From: Brachypodium distachyon
Taxonomy: Eukaryota; Streptophyta; Magnoliopsida; Poales; Poaceae
Direction: 5' to 3'
Assembly (NCBI RefSeq): GCF_000005505.3
Contig: NC_016134.3
Coordinates: 31,930,150 to 31,994,149, forward strand
DNA length: 64,000 nucleotides
Positions 11,439 through 22,640 of the stretch are shown here, in pieces (positions within the stretch are counted from its first letter, which is position 1; each line of letters begins with the position of its first letter). The notes below the pieces were generated by a model, which searched no databases, was not told the origin of the DNA, and saw only the letters and a list, made by a program, of their open reading frames with translations. The position numbers and the translations under genes were made by a program.

Positions 11439-12860
11439 ATGGAGGGTTCCAGTTTGAGAGATTTGGTAGATGAGGAACTTGTCTTGAAGACGAGCAAGGC
11501 TGCAGGCATTGGTTTAGCTGCTGGCAGTGTTTGGGGTGCACTGGTTTCTATGCTGCACGATGGACCTCAGGTTGCCAGTAATGTCAAGTATCCTGAGCTG
11601 ATCAGAACGGGCAAGGTGTGTGGAACTTACGCAGCAAGCTTAGCAGTTCTTGGAGCTACATATGTAGGCGTCGAGCAGGCTCTTGAAAACTACAGGATGA
11701 AGAAGGACTTTGTGAATGGAGCTGTAGCTGGTTTTACTGCTGGTGCAACTATGGGTTTTAGAGGTAATATTCTAGTAGTTATGCCCGGCCTGAAATTAAT
11801 ACTGTACCTCGGTTATATTAACACCCTGTCTACCTTTTTCATAATCGGTATTATGAGTTGTACCATAAATGCACCCATAAAGTCCAGACTAATACTGTAC
11901 TTACAATCTAACTGAATGTTCTTATTATGTTGCATTGTAGAATCAACATTATGAACAAGAATTCCTTCCATATTATTAATTGATCTTTATTATTTCTTAC
12001 AGTTGGTCATAGTTTATGGCAACTGTGATTGGTACTTTGGTTCCAGTCTTCACTAATTTGCCGGTGGTCATATTCATGTGAACTGTTGTTGGTTCTATAT
12101 TTACGATCTTAATTTGTTCTCACATATTCCTGCTGTTTTCTTTGGTGGCTGTAATGGTCAAAATCTGTAGGCTGAGTTTAGTAAGGCTTAGAGTTTAGCT
12201 CAGTTTGGAGGGTCGAGTTCAATTCATTGTTTCGCTTGAATTTGAGCGCCTTTCTTGCTTTATTAGCAAAACATGCATTTCCTTCTATTATATATTTCCT
12301 TATTAACAAAACATGTTGTCAAAGTATGGAAATGAGACATGATAAGAAAATGTCTTACTGGAAAGGTCACATTAGAACTAGTTTGTAATTGTTCTGCACA
12401 TTTATCAGTGTAGCTTGAAAAATACAAGGGGGAAAAGAAAATTTTGCAGGTTCACAGGAGTATCTTCACAAGTTAGGAGTAGCAAATTTATGATGTGAGC
12501 ATCTTCTTTGTAAAAAAAATACGATACGTGATATGTAATATTAGGGTTACTTTACTGTTAGATTTCACATGGTTGCACTTTGACGTTTTCCTTCTTCGTA
12601 CATGTTATATATCTGGGGAAGAAGGATCCGTTTCCAACATATTTTTCTTATTATCTTCCAGTTTGATGGTCATATAGTGTGTGTGATGCTCATTCTTCAA
12701 TTGCAGTTTACTTACTGTCAAGTCTAACAACTGTATCTTGTTATGCACAGTAGGGAGAGTCCCAACAGCCATTCTATCAGGGTCTGCGCTTGCTCTGACT
12801 TCTGTATTGCTGGATGCGACTGGAATGAAAACTACCAAGGAAGAAGAAAAAGGGCACTAG
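11439..12860 (+). CDS. OEP16-3: OEP16-3-like membrane protein (Tim17/22/23 family), 144 aa
   Basis: Exons 11439-11763 and 12751-12860 join at Gly-109 and give 144 residues, the usual size. The protein carries alternating hydrophobic, Gly/Ala-rich segments typical of the PRAT (Tim17/Tim22/Tim23/OEP16) family: AAGIGLAAGSVWGALV, TYAASLAVLGATYVGVEQAL, NGAVAGFTAGATMGFRG and a last SGSALALTSVLLDATG stretch, so four membrane helices are likely. Plant OEP16-3 proteins are found in mitochondrial membranes and are linked to complex I in some proteomes; transport specificity is not shown by sequence. The short N-terminus before the first helix (MEGSSLRDLVDEELVL) fits this clade. The STR9 gene follows 700 bases downstream on the same strand, the same neighbour I recall in Arabidopsis. 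Reading through the exon 1 donor gives only a meaningless tail, supporting the splice. Confidence 0.88.
11764..12750 (+). other. Single coding-region intron of OEP16-3, 987 bp
   Basis: The intron starts GTAATATT and ends TTATGCACAG. It is AT-rich with no recognisable open frame or terminal repeat, so it appears to be ordinary intron sequence. Confidence 0.7.
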
Positions 12861-13561
12861 GCAAGCTATTATCCTGAAGAGCTGTATCTACAAAACTTGA
12901 TTCAAAGCGGTTCCACCTTTTGTATTCCAGGCATGCTAGCAGTATCTGCAAAACCATTGGGGTACTGGTCTCTTTGTTCATAGTAGAGGGGTAGTAAGGG
13001 ATACAGTAAGTACTAGTATGTGGTGGTTGGTCCTGATCTAAACACCACATGCTTGCAAGGCACTTCATCCGTGGTTTTAGTTATCGCAAACTGTGAATTC
13101 TATGATGTTGTCCCAAATGTGCCAAACTCAAAGCTCTTGGTTGAATAGAATCTTGTTCTCCAGTTATGTGCTGGAAGTTGGTAGATGTTTACTTTGAGCA
13201 GTGCCGTTGTGGCTTGAGGTCCTCCTGTTGATGGCTCTTCCTCTGTCATGTTGTTTGTTTGAAAAATGTTTACCTTCGCAATCTATTCTCTCTTTTTTAA
13301 TTTTGAATGCATGACAATATGGTTGAAATTAGTGTGGAGATAGAAGAAGAAAAAATCCAGGAGGAATCAGCATCAAACAACTCCTTATGCCATGGGCTCA
13401 TGGGCCCTCAAACTTGTCCCCCTCTCTACCGTGGATCCTACGTGGCAGGAGCCCATTCGACCCCCGGATTCCCTCTCTCTCGCTCGCTCTTGCAGCAAAT
13501 CCATTCCATTTTCTTCCTGGAGAGAACTGAAAAAGGGAAGAAGAAAAATCAAGAAGGCAAA

Positions 13562-15470
13562 ATGGCGGTTCTTGGTCTATCCACAGCCTTCTTCTCTCCC
13601 CCAAGGTATGCAATGAATGATTATTGTCTTTCTGTGTCAGTCTAAGCTAGCTTTCTCCTGTCGTGAGCAGAAATTCCGTGTGTGTTCAGAGGTTCTTGGA
13701 TAGCCGTAAGGCTGAGGCAGGGCGGGGCCGCGGGGAGGAGCCTGTGGCTAAGGAGGTCCGGCGCTGCCTCGGCAGTGGCGGCCCGTGCGGAGGTGAGCTT
13801 CGTGGACGGCGACGAGGCGAAGCGGCTGGTGGCGGAGGAAGGGTACACGGTGCTGGACGTCCGGGACCGGCGGCAGTACGAGCGGGCGCACGTCAAGGCC
13901 TCCGCCCACGTCCCGCTCTTCATCGAGAACGACGACAACGACATTGGTCCGTGCCTCCTCTTACAGTATCTTTTTTATTATTACGCACACCCTGGCCCTG
14001 CCTCATCCCCTCAACTTCTTCTTCTTCTTCTTCATGATGTCAGGGACGATCATCAAGCGCCAGGCGCACAACAACTTCGCGGGCCTCTTCTATGGCCTAT
14101 CCTTCACCAAGCTCAACAAGGACTTCACCAAGATGGTCAAGGACAAGTTCTCGCCAAACGCCAAGTTGCTGCTCGTCTGCCAGGAAGGCCTCAGGTAATA
14201 CTACTCTAGTAAGTGTATATATTAATTAGAGTAAAATACACCACTGGTCCATGAACTCGGCAAAAATAAACATTTTAGTCCACGAACTCAAAAAACGCAC
14301 ACTTAAACCCAGAAACTGGGACTACTGTGTCATTTTAGTCCAAAAACAGTCCGGCGAGGCTTAAACACGCTAAGTGGCCGCCATGTCGGCTTCGGCGACC
14401 ACTTCACCGGCATCATCTCGTCAAAATTGAGCGTTGTGGACTTGATAGCAACCTTAGGCGAGGCGGCTGCGGCAACGACGTGGTTCTCAGGCCCCAGGAT
14501 CTTTGTCTGGGCGCGGCCGCCTTGCCTCTCGCGGGCGGCTCATGGCATGGTGATTTTGCAAAAAAAAAATCCTAAGAAAATCGAGTAGCAGCCCGCAGTC
14601 CTGGCCGACGTGGTGGCCACATGGCGTGTTTAAGCCTGGCCGAACTGTTTTTGGACTAAAATGACACAGTAGTCCCAGTTTAGGGGTTTAAGTGTGCGTT
14701 TTCCGAATTCGTGAACTAAAATGTTCATTTTTGCCGAGTTCATGTACCAGTGGTTTCATGTACTAGTGGTGCATTTTACTCTATTAATTAACCTCTCCTT
14801 TTCTAGTAAGTAATGTCCACAACAAAATGTACTAGTTAGAGTGCCAGCCAGCAGCTTAATTATCTGCCATTTTCTTTTCCTCTTCATCTTTGCTCAAGGT
14901 CCACAGCAGCTGCAGATGCATTGGAGAGAGAAGGCTTTCAGAACCTGGCCTGCATCACCTCAGGTCTTCAGACACTTAAACCAGGTACCACTACTATATA
15001 CTTCCATTCATTTTGTATATGCTTAAACTGTATTTTGTTGTTTTGACCTCTGCATGGCATAAATTAAGTTCACCTAAAGAAAATATAATTCCATTCATCT
15101 CTTCTACTTTTACAGAAAAAAACAACAACTTTTAATTTGCTGATGAAAAGAATTTTCCAATGCTTCCAGTTTCTGAGGGAACATGTCATCATCTTTCACA
15201 GGAACATTCGAGTCTGTCGGCAAAACCGAGCTGCAGAACGCAGGGAAGGCCGGGCTTGTGACCATCCAGGGGAAGATCTCCATAGTTCTTGGGACAATCT
15301 TGATAAGTAAGACTGTCTCAACTTTGCTATCTCAGAATTAATAAATAATTATGGGTGCTTCAACTCATGATCATCATGTTATTCATATATATGCAGGCTT
15401 GTTGCTGTTCATAACAGTGTTCCCGGATCAGGCTGAGAAGCTCTTCGAGTTGGCGGGCATTAAATTGTGA
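13562..15470 (+). CDS. STR9: Rhodanese-domain chloroplast protein (STR9-like), 238 aa
   Basis: Six exons: 13562-13605, 13690-13946, 14044-14194, 14899-14984, 15202-15306 and 15397-15470. The exon 2 acceptor is GTGTTCAG at 13689; the nearer GAGCAG site would put the domain out of frame. Residues 1-45, rich in Ser/Arg/Ala, look like a plastid transit peptide. The rhodanese fold follows with VLDVRDRRQYERAH, the HVPLF CH2-type element, and the active loop CQEGLRS with Cys146. A hydrophobic segment at about 205-223 (ISIVLGTILISLLLFITVF) near the C-terminus should anchor it in a membrane, probably the thylakoid. Rhodaneses transfer sulfane sulfur or act as Cys-based regulators; the real substrate of STR9 is not known to me. 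Length agrees with the Arabidopsis protein (about 234 aa). Intron 3 carries a Mutator-like foldback element. Confidence 0.9.
14229..14781. mobile_element. Foldback MITE, Mutator-like, in STR9 intron 3
   Basis: The termini are long inverted repeats of over 100 bases: GAGTAAAATACACCACTGGT at the left mirrors the right end, which closes with GTGGTGCATTTTACTC. Matching inner arms include ATTTTAGTCC/GGACTAAAAT and ACTGTGTCATTTTAG/CTAAAATGACACAGT. A 9-bp direct repeat, TATTAATTA, flanks the element at 14220-14228 and 14782-14790, the duplication size of Mutator-like elements. The centre is GC-rich and noncoding. It sits wholly inside an intron and is far from both splice sites. Confidence 0.88.
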
Positions 15471-15964
15471 GCATAATTGGTGCTCTTTTCAATGCTCTTG
15501 GGGGTTCATATTTTCATTGTCAGGTATGGAGTTCTTCATCATTTCATGATGAAATTTCTTAGGAATTGATGCTAGTGAATTCCTTAACTCAATGCCACAA
15601 ACATAATTCCTTGTATGCAGCAAGTAAGCCAGATGTTGTTTGCGTGCACACTGATTTTGTTTGCGTGCTGTCTGTTTCATTTTTGCTGCAGGTTAAGTTT
15701 ATCAGTAGGTGGGATATCTTCAGACTGAAAAGGAAGTTAGGCTCTATGTAGGGAATTTCTGAATATTCCAATTGTATTTTGGCTTAATTTTTTTTCTCCA
15801 ATGCACCCTCTCCTGTTTCCGTTGTATGTTGGATCCATCGATTTTGTGCTATTTCAAGGAAATATCAGGCGCGTGCAGATTAATGGCCCAGGATTTCTCA
15901 CTGATTTTTTTTATCCATCTTGCCATGCTTCCATCCAGAACATATTCTTTTTAATTACAAACTG

Positions 15965-16048
15965 CTCCCTCCGATTATAAATTCTTGTCGCTGTCTTAGT
16001 GCAAATTGAACTAAAACAACGGCAAGAATTTAGGATCGGAGAGAGTAC
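15965..16048. repeat. Stowaway-like MITE between convergent STR9 and PSRP-2
   Basis: CTCCCTCCGATTATAAATTC and the inverted arm GAATTTAGGATCGGAGAGAG pair into a hairpin with a short loop around AGTGCAAATTGAAC. Termini and size fit short Stowaway-like elements. A sequence relative with the same ACAAGAATTTAGGATCGGAG arm lies at 36001-36096 in a TOP6B intron. Confidence 0.75.
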
Positions 16049-16576
16049 AAAACAAAAATGTGTTCACGTGGTTTCAAGATGATAAAATACTCTTCTCCAA
16101 TGCAGCTGTGGAGTATATAGCATGGCCATTTGTCAGTAGACTGAGAGTGTGTTCTCACCTCTGCGGTGCCATCAAGCCGCCATAGCCAAGTACACCACAT
16201 AAAAATTCCCCGCTCTACTTTTGTCGCGACAAGAGGTGTTCAGTGGTGTCCAAAATAAACCAACAAAACAGTATTGCTGGCAAGCACACAATTTGATTTA
16301 AACGAAAAGAAGAATTAACAACCAAGTGAAAAACCATGCTGCCTTTGTGCAGTCGTTTAGACATGATGGTAAACAACGTGCCAGGAGTTTCGCAATCAAA
16401 ATCTTTCCATATGCTGCTATTACACAAAACAATGTTTAGTGCCAGAGTGAAAACACATCGAAGGCCTTTTAAACTTCGTTATAAAATCTAATCTCAAAGT
16501 TCCCCTCCATCTACAAGGTGTTCGCCAAGACATTCCCTTTGCCTCCAGCACGAAATATCTGCCAGATGTGAGATTC

Positions 16577-17955
16577 CTATGCTCTATTCACACGGATGGG
16601 TTGTCCTTCCAATTCCTGAAATCATATTCAGTTGCAAAATAATAAATAAATTGCAAAATGTTTTAGATTGCAGGTCATACAAAATCTTTTGAAGGTGCCA
16701 TCGAGAAAAAAAAAAGAGTTCATGTCTGGTAATTCAAGAGAGCCGCACATGTATGGATGATGTACTAAATGTAAAAAAAGTTTCTTTGGTGTCTCAAAAA
16801 AGGTTAACTGGGGAGCTGTGTACAACATTTTCGCTTGGAAAACTGCGGGATAAACTTATTGAACAGCAAACTTAATTGTGATCATTAATATGACGAAATA
16901 CTAAAGTAATAAAATTGACCAGGAGGTCCAGGACATTAAGAAATATGATTTGATTCTGCATTTTATTCTAGTTTGTCTGAACAGATAAATGCTGGCAGCA
17001 AAAGAAAATTGACATAGGTCTTGAGTTCCAGCCAAAAGAATCTGACCGTGTTATTGAAAGTAGAAACCGCAGCTTCGACTTCTTCCTCCGAAGAGAAAGT
17101 CACAAAACCATATCCCTTTGACTTTGGTGTTCCCGGAATTCGTGATACCGTTGCACTGAGGACCTCCCCCTTTTCAGAGAAGAAGTTCTTGAGCACTTCA
17201 GTCGTCACTGTCTTTGCAAGATTGCCAACATAAACCTTGTACTGGCTGTCAACAAACGCAGGTTCCGGTTCAGGTGCAGATGGATCAATGTTTGGTAGGA
17301 AGCTCTCTGTCACATTCACTTTAATTTTTCGACCTCCAACCTCCTGGTACAGACAAGCACAAACATAGATCATTCATGCATCTACTGCGCTCATAAGAAT
17401 TCCCCCGAGCGAGGACTTCAAAATGACAGGATGCGAACATTAGTTTGGAGCTTACAGTCTCATTCAGGCTCTCAATGGCAGCATTGGCCTCCTCCACCGA
17501 GCTCATGGTGACAAACCCGAAGCGCCGGCTCCGACCACTGTACTTGTCATACATAACCTTCACACAACAATTAATTAAGGTGAGATAAATTATCTAGACA
17601 TACAGCAAGAGTCGTCAAGTTCAGAGCAGCATCAACATTGCATTGTTGCGTTAATTACGTCAGCCCGCAGGACGGTGCCGTGGTCGGCGAACATGGCGCG
17701 GAGCTCGTCGTTGGTGACCGTCCTGGGGATGTTCCCCACGTAGAGCTTCCGCGTCGCCAGCTCCTCGGGCGCCTCCAACACCGCTGAGGAGGCAAGCACG
17801 CGCACCGCCGCCCGGCGCCCCGCCCGCGCCGCCGCGACGGCCGGCGGCGCGGCGCGGAATGAGAGGCGGGTGGAGGCGGAGGCGGAAGCGGGGATCCGGA
17901 AGCAGCGGCGGTGGAGGGAGTGAGGGGCTACTAGAGAGGAAACGGTGGTCGCCAT
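16577..17955 (-). CDS. PSRP2: Chloroplast 30S ribosomal protein PSRP-2 (two-RRM), 244 aa
   Basis: Minus-strand exons are 17955-17659, 17557-17456, 17343-17047 and a 39-base last exon 16615-16577 encoding ELEGQPIRVNRA and the stop. All introns are GT-AG and the frame closes to 244 residues. Residues 1-55 are Ser/Ala/Arg-rich, a plastid transit peptide. RRM1 (about 70-145) has RNP2 KLYVGNIP and RNP1 RRFGFVTM; RRM2 (about 168-243) has KVYVGNLA and KGYGFVTF. The MYDKYSGRSRRFGF and EVEAA contexts point to plastid-specific ribosomal protein 2, which binds RNA in the small subunit of plastid ribosomes, rather than the longer acidic cpRNPs. The start at 17955 (MATTVSSLVAPHS) was preferred over an upstream in-frame ATG at 18060 because it begins a standard transit peptide. 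The gene is divergent from TOP6B and convergent with STR9. Confidence 0.93.
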
Positions 17956-18149
17956 TGGAGCTGCAGGAAGGGGGGAGCGAAGCGGAGGAAGAACGTTATC
18001 CGGATTCCGGTGCTTGCAGATAAAACGAAACCTCTCCACTGCTGCTGGCCCGCTGCTCATGGCAAAATGGACTGGTTTTCTTCTCTCAACAAAAAAAAAG
18101 GATTTTTAATTTTTGTTTCTTGACTTTTTTTAAACGCAATCATCAAAAT

Positions 18150-18290
18150 TGCCCACGCTAAGGCTCCGTTCGGTGGATTGGCATAATCCCGTTTTTTTCG
18201 TCCGCGTGTTTAGCTAACCAACTTTTTCTTACTTTTGTGTGTATTTTTTCATAGCATTTTTTGGTAAAACATGAATCGGCGTAACCCAAA
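18150..18290. repeat. Terminal fragment of a DNA transposon upstream of PSRP-2
   Basis: GGCTCCGTTCGGTGG followed by a T-rich stretch with GTCCGCGTGTTTAGCTAACC resembles the subterminal part of abundant grass DNA elements that start with a GGC(T/C)CCGTT terminus. Only one end is present, ending near CCAAACATACCCCG. Classification is tentative. Confidence 0.35.
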
Positions 18291-18909
18291 CATACCCCGA
18301 ACTACGGATGGCCATCGGGCCAGTTCGGGCCGGCAAGAGTTAACCGGGTCTGGCCCGGACGCGGCTCGGTAAAGCCCGACTTTAGAGGTGCCGGGCCGGT
18401 GGCAACCTCTCGGCCTAGGCGTGGCAAGAGGCACGGATCGAGCTGGCCCGGCCCGATAAGCCCGTTAGTCCTTAAAAAAGCCCTTGGGCCTGAAAAGCAC
18501 TTATAACCATGACGGTTTCAGATTCTCAAAAAAAAAACTATGCGGCTTCAAAAAATCCATATTTTTTTCTTTCCCCCGTCCTCTTATCTTTCCCGTATTT
18601 CTCCTTCCCCCTCTCTCTTATTCCCGATCCGGCTGCTCCCAAACTTCTTCTCTCTCCGGAGACCAGTCGACCAATGGCGGCTAGCGGCGGGAGGAAGGCC
18701 GGCGGGGGCGTGTGATGGCTGGCTAACTCACCTCTCTCTCTCCCATTCCACACCTCTCTCCCCTGCAGGTGTTGTGCGCTGGGTTTTGGTTTTCGGCCGA
18801 AATTCGGCCATTTTGTTTAGACCCAAAATATGTGTAATTCGGGCAAAAAAAATCAGCCCAATTTGAATTTGTTGTCTGTAAATAGGTATAAAAGCTACAA
18901 TAATATGGA

Positions 18910-19015
18910 TATAAGCTTTGTAGCTCAGCGTTCACGTGGTCCTGTCTTCCATCCATCAGGTCCGAGGTTCAAATCTAGTGGTAGTATCTTCATATTCAAT
19001 GTATTTTGTCACTGA
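18910..19015 (+). repeat. tRNA-derived SINE-like segment
   Basis: GTAGCTCAGCGTTCACGTGG resembles a degenerate tRNA A box and GGTTCAAATCT, about 35 bases later, a B box. CTGTCTTCCATCCA between them is a sequence often seen in the heads of plant SINEs. It cannot fold into a complete tRNA, so a working tRNA gene is ruled out. There is no clear tail or target duplication. Confidence 0.4.
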
Positions 19016-19513
19016 CTCAAAAAACTACAATTTGCGTAGTGCGAAACTCAAACACGTTACCTCGTGAAATGGTAGTGGGCCATTAACCACTGCCTAAGTA
19101 ACGTTTCCTATGGGCGTGTTTGCTGGGTCGCATGGGTCCTGGCCCGCAGCCGAACTGCAAAAAACGTTTCGTTTGGATCCCTGCTCGCACCTGGGCCTTG
19201 CACACGAGCTGCAAAAACGGGCTTCTCAGCCTGCACGCGGATACGGGCGTTTTTTCGGTGCAGGCTCTCTCGCTCCTCTGTATCTCTACCGAGGAATCGC
19301 CTCCGTCCTCCGCCCGCGCACGGCCTCCTCCGCCATCGTCCGCCGCTCCTGTCCCAATCCCGCCGGCGGCCGCTCCTATCCCAAATCCGGGCCCCCGCCA
19401 TCCGAGCACGACCCCAAATCCTGCCGCCGGCTGCACTCCTCTCCCTAATTCCTCCGGTGGCCATGCTCCTCTTCAAATTTGGGCGCGCTTCTGTCCTAAT
19501 CCCTCCGGCGGGT

Positions 19514-20738
19514 CGATACGGTCGACTACGGCAGGTTGAATACGAGACCAACAAATTTTAGCTTTTTTTTTTCTTTTCTCGAAAGATACAACACTTAATC
19601 TTAGGTTTTACTAAATTTTTTAAAGTGAATGTAACCGTATAATGAAATGCAATAGCCGAAGTAATAGCCGAACCAACAATAGATAGTAAGAATGTAAGGG
19701 GGAAATGATACCACACCTGGAGACAAACATTTCACCGGAGTTCCACCGGTCTACGTCTCCGTTTGAATAAGTGCTCTACCACAAAGGTAGAGACGCCATG
19801 AAGGCTCACTCTATTCTCACCACACCATAAAGGTGAGATGATCTCTCACAACACCACAAAGGTGAGGTGAGTTCCACTAATGACTTCTTTGAGGACGAAC
19901 ACCGAACCCTTACAAACTTGACCGAGGCAAACTCCATAACTCAATTGGAGAATTCCAATCCAAGCCCCGAGCTCCTCACACACCAAGAGAGAGCTCGAGG
20001 TGACCGCTTCCGTTTAGGGTTCCCACCAACCCAAGAGAAACGAAATCCACAAAGAAAATAAGGAGAATCAACTTTTGACTTGGTGAAACCCTAGAACAAG
20101 ATCTTCTCCTCCAATTTTCAAAGAATCAAGAGTTATGAGTGGCTAGGGATGGAGATCTTCGAGAGATTTAAGCTTGAGGTGTTTTTGAGGTGAGTTGAGG
20201 TGTTCTTGGCTGCTTGCTCGGTCAAATGGCTCGATGGGGACGAAGGGGTATATAAGTGGGTTCCCAAAAATCGAACCGTTAGGCACAGATCGGGGTAGGC
20301 CGGAACTTCCGCTGAATGGTCGGAACTTCCGGCGGAAGTTCCGCATATTCTCCCGGGACTAACAGAGAGCACCCGGAGGTTCGGGCGGAAGTTCACCCGC
20401 CTGGAAACCTGAGATTCCAGAAACGCACTCAGAAAAATGTTTTCTTCTCACACCTTTTTGGGTAGGCTTTTTAGTGGGTGCAATTTGGTGTAGATGTGTA
20501 CGTGAAATTGATTCACCCGTTACCTTCCCTTGTGGATCCCTCTTAATAGTACGGATGTCCTACGACTCAAATTAACCAAAAAAGCCGCTAAACGCCACTA
20601 CGCTTCTTTCCTTTTTGAGGGTCCACAATTCAACTTGTGTCGAGTTCTTTATAAACCCTGAAATGCTTAGCACAACATTAGATAACAAAACACGTTGTCA
20701 TCATCACCAAAACCACTTAGGAGAAAAATGCCCTTTCA
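19514..20738 (-). repeat. 3' LTR of element C
   Basis: On the plus strand it ends GCCCTTTCA at 20738, that is TGAAAGGGC on the element strand. Its other end, near 19514, has decayed from the expected TGAAAGATCGGTATGG to a CGATACGG form. It carries the CACAAAGGTG repeats, a TATATA box and CGGAAGTTCCG palindromes shared with the 5' LTR. The 5' LTR has about 40 extra bases of palindromic repeat at 28285-28340 that this copy lacks. Confidence 0.88.
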
Positions 20739-20752
20739 ATCTCCTCCTTTTT
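20739..20752 (-). other. Polypurine tract of element C
   Basis: On the element strand AAAAAGGAGGAGAT directly abuts the TGAAAGG start of the 3' LTR, the position and composition needed to prime plus-strand DNA synthesis. Confidence 0.8.
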
Positions 20753-21495
20753 AGTGAATGATGACAACACAAAAATTTACATAAAGAATAATCAATTAAG
20801 ACTAGATGCATGGAATATAAAATATAGACGGGCTCCCCCTAGGTGTATGCACTAATTTGATTTGCTTGACATGTAAAATGCACATACACTAGGATCAACA
20901 CTCCACCTACATTTTATAAACCAATAACTCATTTGCAAAGGATTAAAGGTATTTCACTAAAAACTCTACAAGGATATGTAGGATTCATTCATAAAGAAGA
21001 TATAGATCATACCTCCATAAGGCATAACAATTTTGAATGAAAACCTACAGTGATTTATCCACAAGATATCGAGCAATGTTTTCAAGAAGCATAAAGGATT
21101 AGATAAGTCAAACCAATTGAACATATAACTTTTGCAATGAGATCTTGTGATGGAGCACATATCTAAGGGCACAAAAACATCACATCTCCACACAAGATTA
21201 GTAAGACTTGAGATAAGCATTAAAGTCATATCTAGAACAAATAATCCATCACACAAAGATTAAAGCTAGCTATTACATCACACAAAGTTATCAAGTCACA
21301 CAAACCATGAATTTAAAAAGTTCAACAGACTAGATAAGTAGCACAAGCACATAAAAACTCCATGAATAAGAACGAGCTTGTGACTAAACCATGCAAATCC
21401 TCGAGGCCCTAAACTCTCCCTCACAACTACACTCTCCCCCTTTGGCATCAAGACACCAAAAAGGGAAGAATCGTCCCAAGAGAGAAACACACAAA
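20753..21495. other. Noncoding leader of the 3' LTR in element C
   Basis: AT-rich sequence between the env-like ORF and the polypurine tract. Only chance open frames are present. A long noncoding stretch in this place is common in Sireviruses. Confidence 0.6.
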
Positions 21496-22233
21496 TCACT
21501 CGGAGAAATCATCATCAGTGTTTTCTTCCTCATCCTCTTCTTCACTACCCTCGGCAGTAGGCACTTCATCTTCATCATCATCATCATCTTCTTCATCACC
21601 ATGCATCGGAGAGGGAAGATGACCATCATTGCGGTTCCAATCTCCATGGATGCTCCTCCAACTCTCAAAGTTCTCAACATCGGACACAGGAGAGCTAGGC
21701 AAGCCCATGTTGTTCATAATGCGCTCTTGACGACGAAGAATGCGATGATTAATTTGCTCAACCTTGTACGACTTCCTCTCATTAGATTGTTGCATGCAAA
21801 AAATCTTTCTTAGCATGCCCTTCCAACCACCTTCCTTGCTAGAACCACTAGTGTGAGAGGAGGGTCCCAAACCCAAATTTGAAGGAATATCCTCATCCTC
21901 CTCAATCTCAACCGGGGCTTGAAAGTTGTTCGGAGGCGGTGGAAGGTGTCTCTTCTTCTTCTTCAGCTGCTTGGAGGGGTGAACCACAAACGCTACATCA
22001 TGCATGAGAGGTGCCTTGGCAAGAATGAGCTTCATGATGTACGGGGCATAGGGAGGCACTCTCCTATGGAGAATAGCAAAATACAGTTCATGCCACAAGT
22101 AGTCCATCACATCCAACGGTGTATCTCCATTCTTCCTCCTATGTGTTTCCAACATAAGATTGACACCAAAACCATGTATCTTATTTGAGTTACCCGTCTT
22201 GCAAGCAATGGTTTTTCTATACATGCGTTGCAA
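21496..22233 (-). CDS. env-like ORF of Sirevirus element C, 245 codons
   Basis: This intact frame lies 3' of RNase H, where Sireviruses carry their extra (env-like) ORF. The N-terminal half contains LWHELYFAILHRRVPPYAPY and IMKLILAKAP, a conserved segment typical of the so-called putative plant transposon protein domain. A basic KKKKRH stretch follows, and the C-terminus is strongly acidic (runs of E and D, about residues 218-245). I see no convincing signal peptide or C-terminal membrane anchor, so calling it an envelope rests on position only. The true N-terminus may lie upstream, because homology-like sequence probably continues past the first Met. It has outlived the rest of the element without stops, perhaps by chance. 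Confidence 0.65.
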   Translation of the reverse strand: MQRMYRKTIACKTGNSNKIHGFGVNLMLETHRRKNGDTPLDVMDYLWHELYFAILHRRVPPYAPYIMKLILAKAPLMHDVAFVVHPSKQLKKKKRHLPPPPNNFQAPVEIEEDEDIPSNLGLGPSSHTSGSSKEGGWKGMLRKIFCMQQSNERKSYKVEQINHRILRRQERIMNNMGLPSSPVSDVENFESWRSIHGDWNRNDGHLPSPMHGDEEDDDDDEDEVPTAEGSEEEDEEENTDDDFSE

Positions 22234-22640
22234 GATGTCATAGGTGGGCTTGGGTTAGATCACACAAAGTTGGAATTATATTATGGCATTATACACTCAA
22301 TTTGCAAGAAGCAAAGTCAAAATACCAAATATGAGTGCATTTCCATAGATACATAATATGTCATATTTGACTATAAAAGGATTTGCAATGAATTAAAAGA
22401 ACCAACCTCACAAAAGTGAGGGCGGTGGCCTAAGCCACCATATTTGAGTATGTATGACCTTGACACCGCGAATATAGATTCTTGGGCTCAAGACTTAAAA
22501 CTCACATTAAGCTCAATGTATGAAATTAATGTTAGCATAGTAAGAGTAGCATTTGTCCATGAATTGAGTTATGCTCCCCCTACATTTATGCGCACATCCA
22601 AACTAGACAAATGTTAACCGTGGGTACGGGTGCAAGTTTA

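Noticed and set aside
13307..13645. 112-codon open frame running into STR9 exon 1
   Set aside because: Its first part is 5' UTR and promoter sequence. Only the segment from the ATG at 13562 matches a transit peptide that splices into the rhodanese domain.
13671..13689. GAGCAG acceptor at 13670 for STR9 exon 2
   Set aside because: It would put the rhodanese domain out of frame. The GTTCAG acceptor at 13689 keeps the frame through all six exons.
18912..18985. Possible tRNA gene
   Set aside because: A- and B-box-like motifs are present, but acceptor and anticodon stems do not pair. A SINE-like remnant explains it better.
19083..19554. Several long frames left of element C
   Set aside because: GC-rich transposon flank with Pro/Arg-rich translations on both strands and no homology that I recognise.
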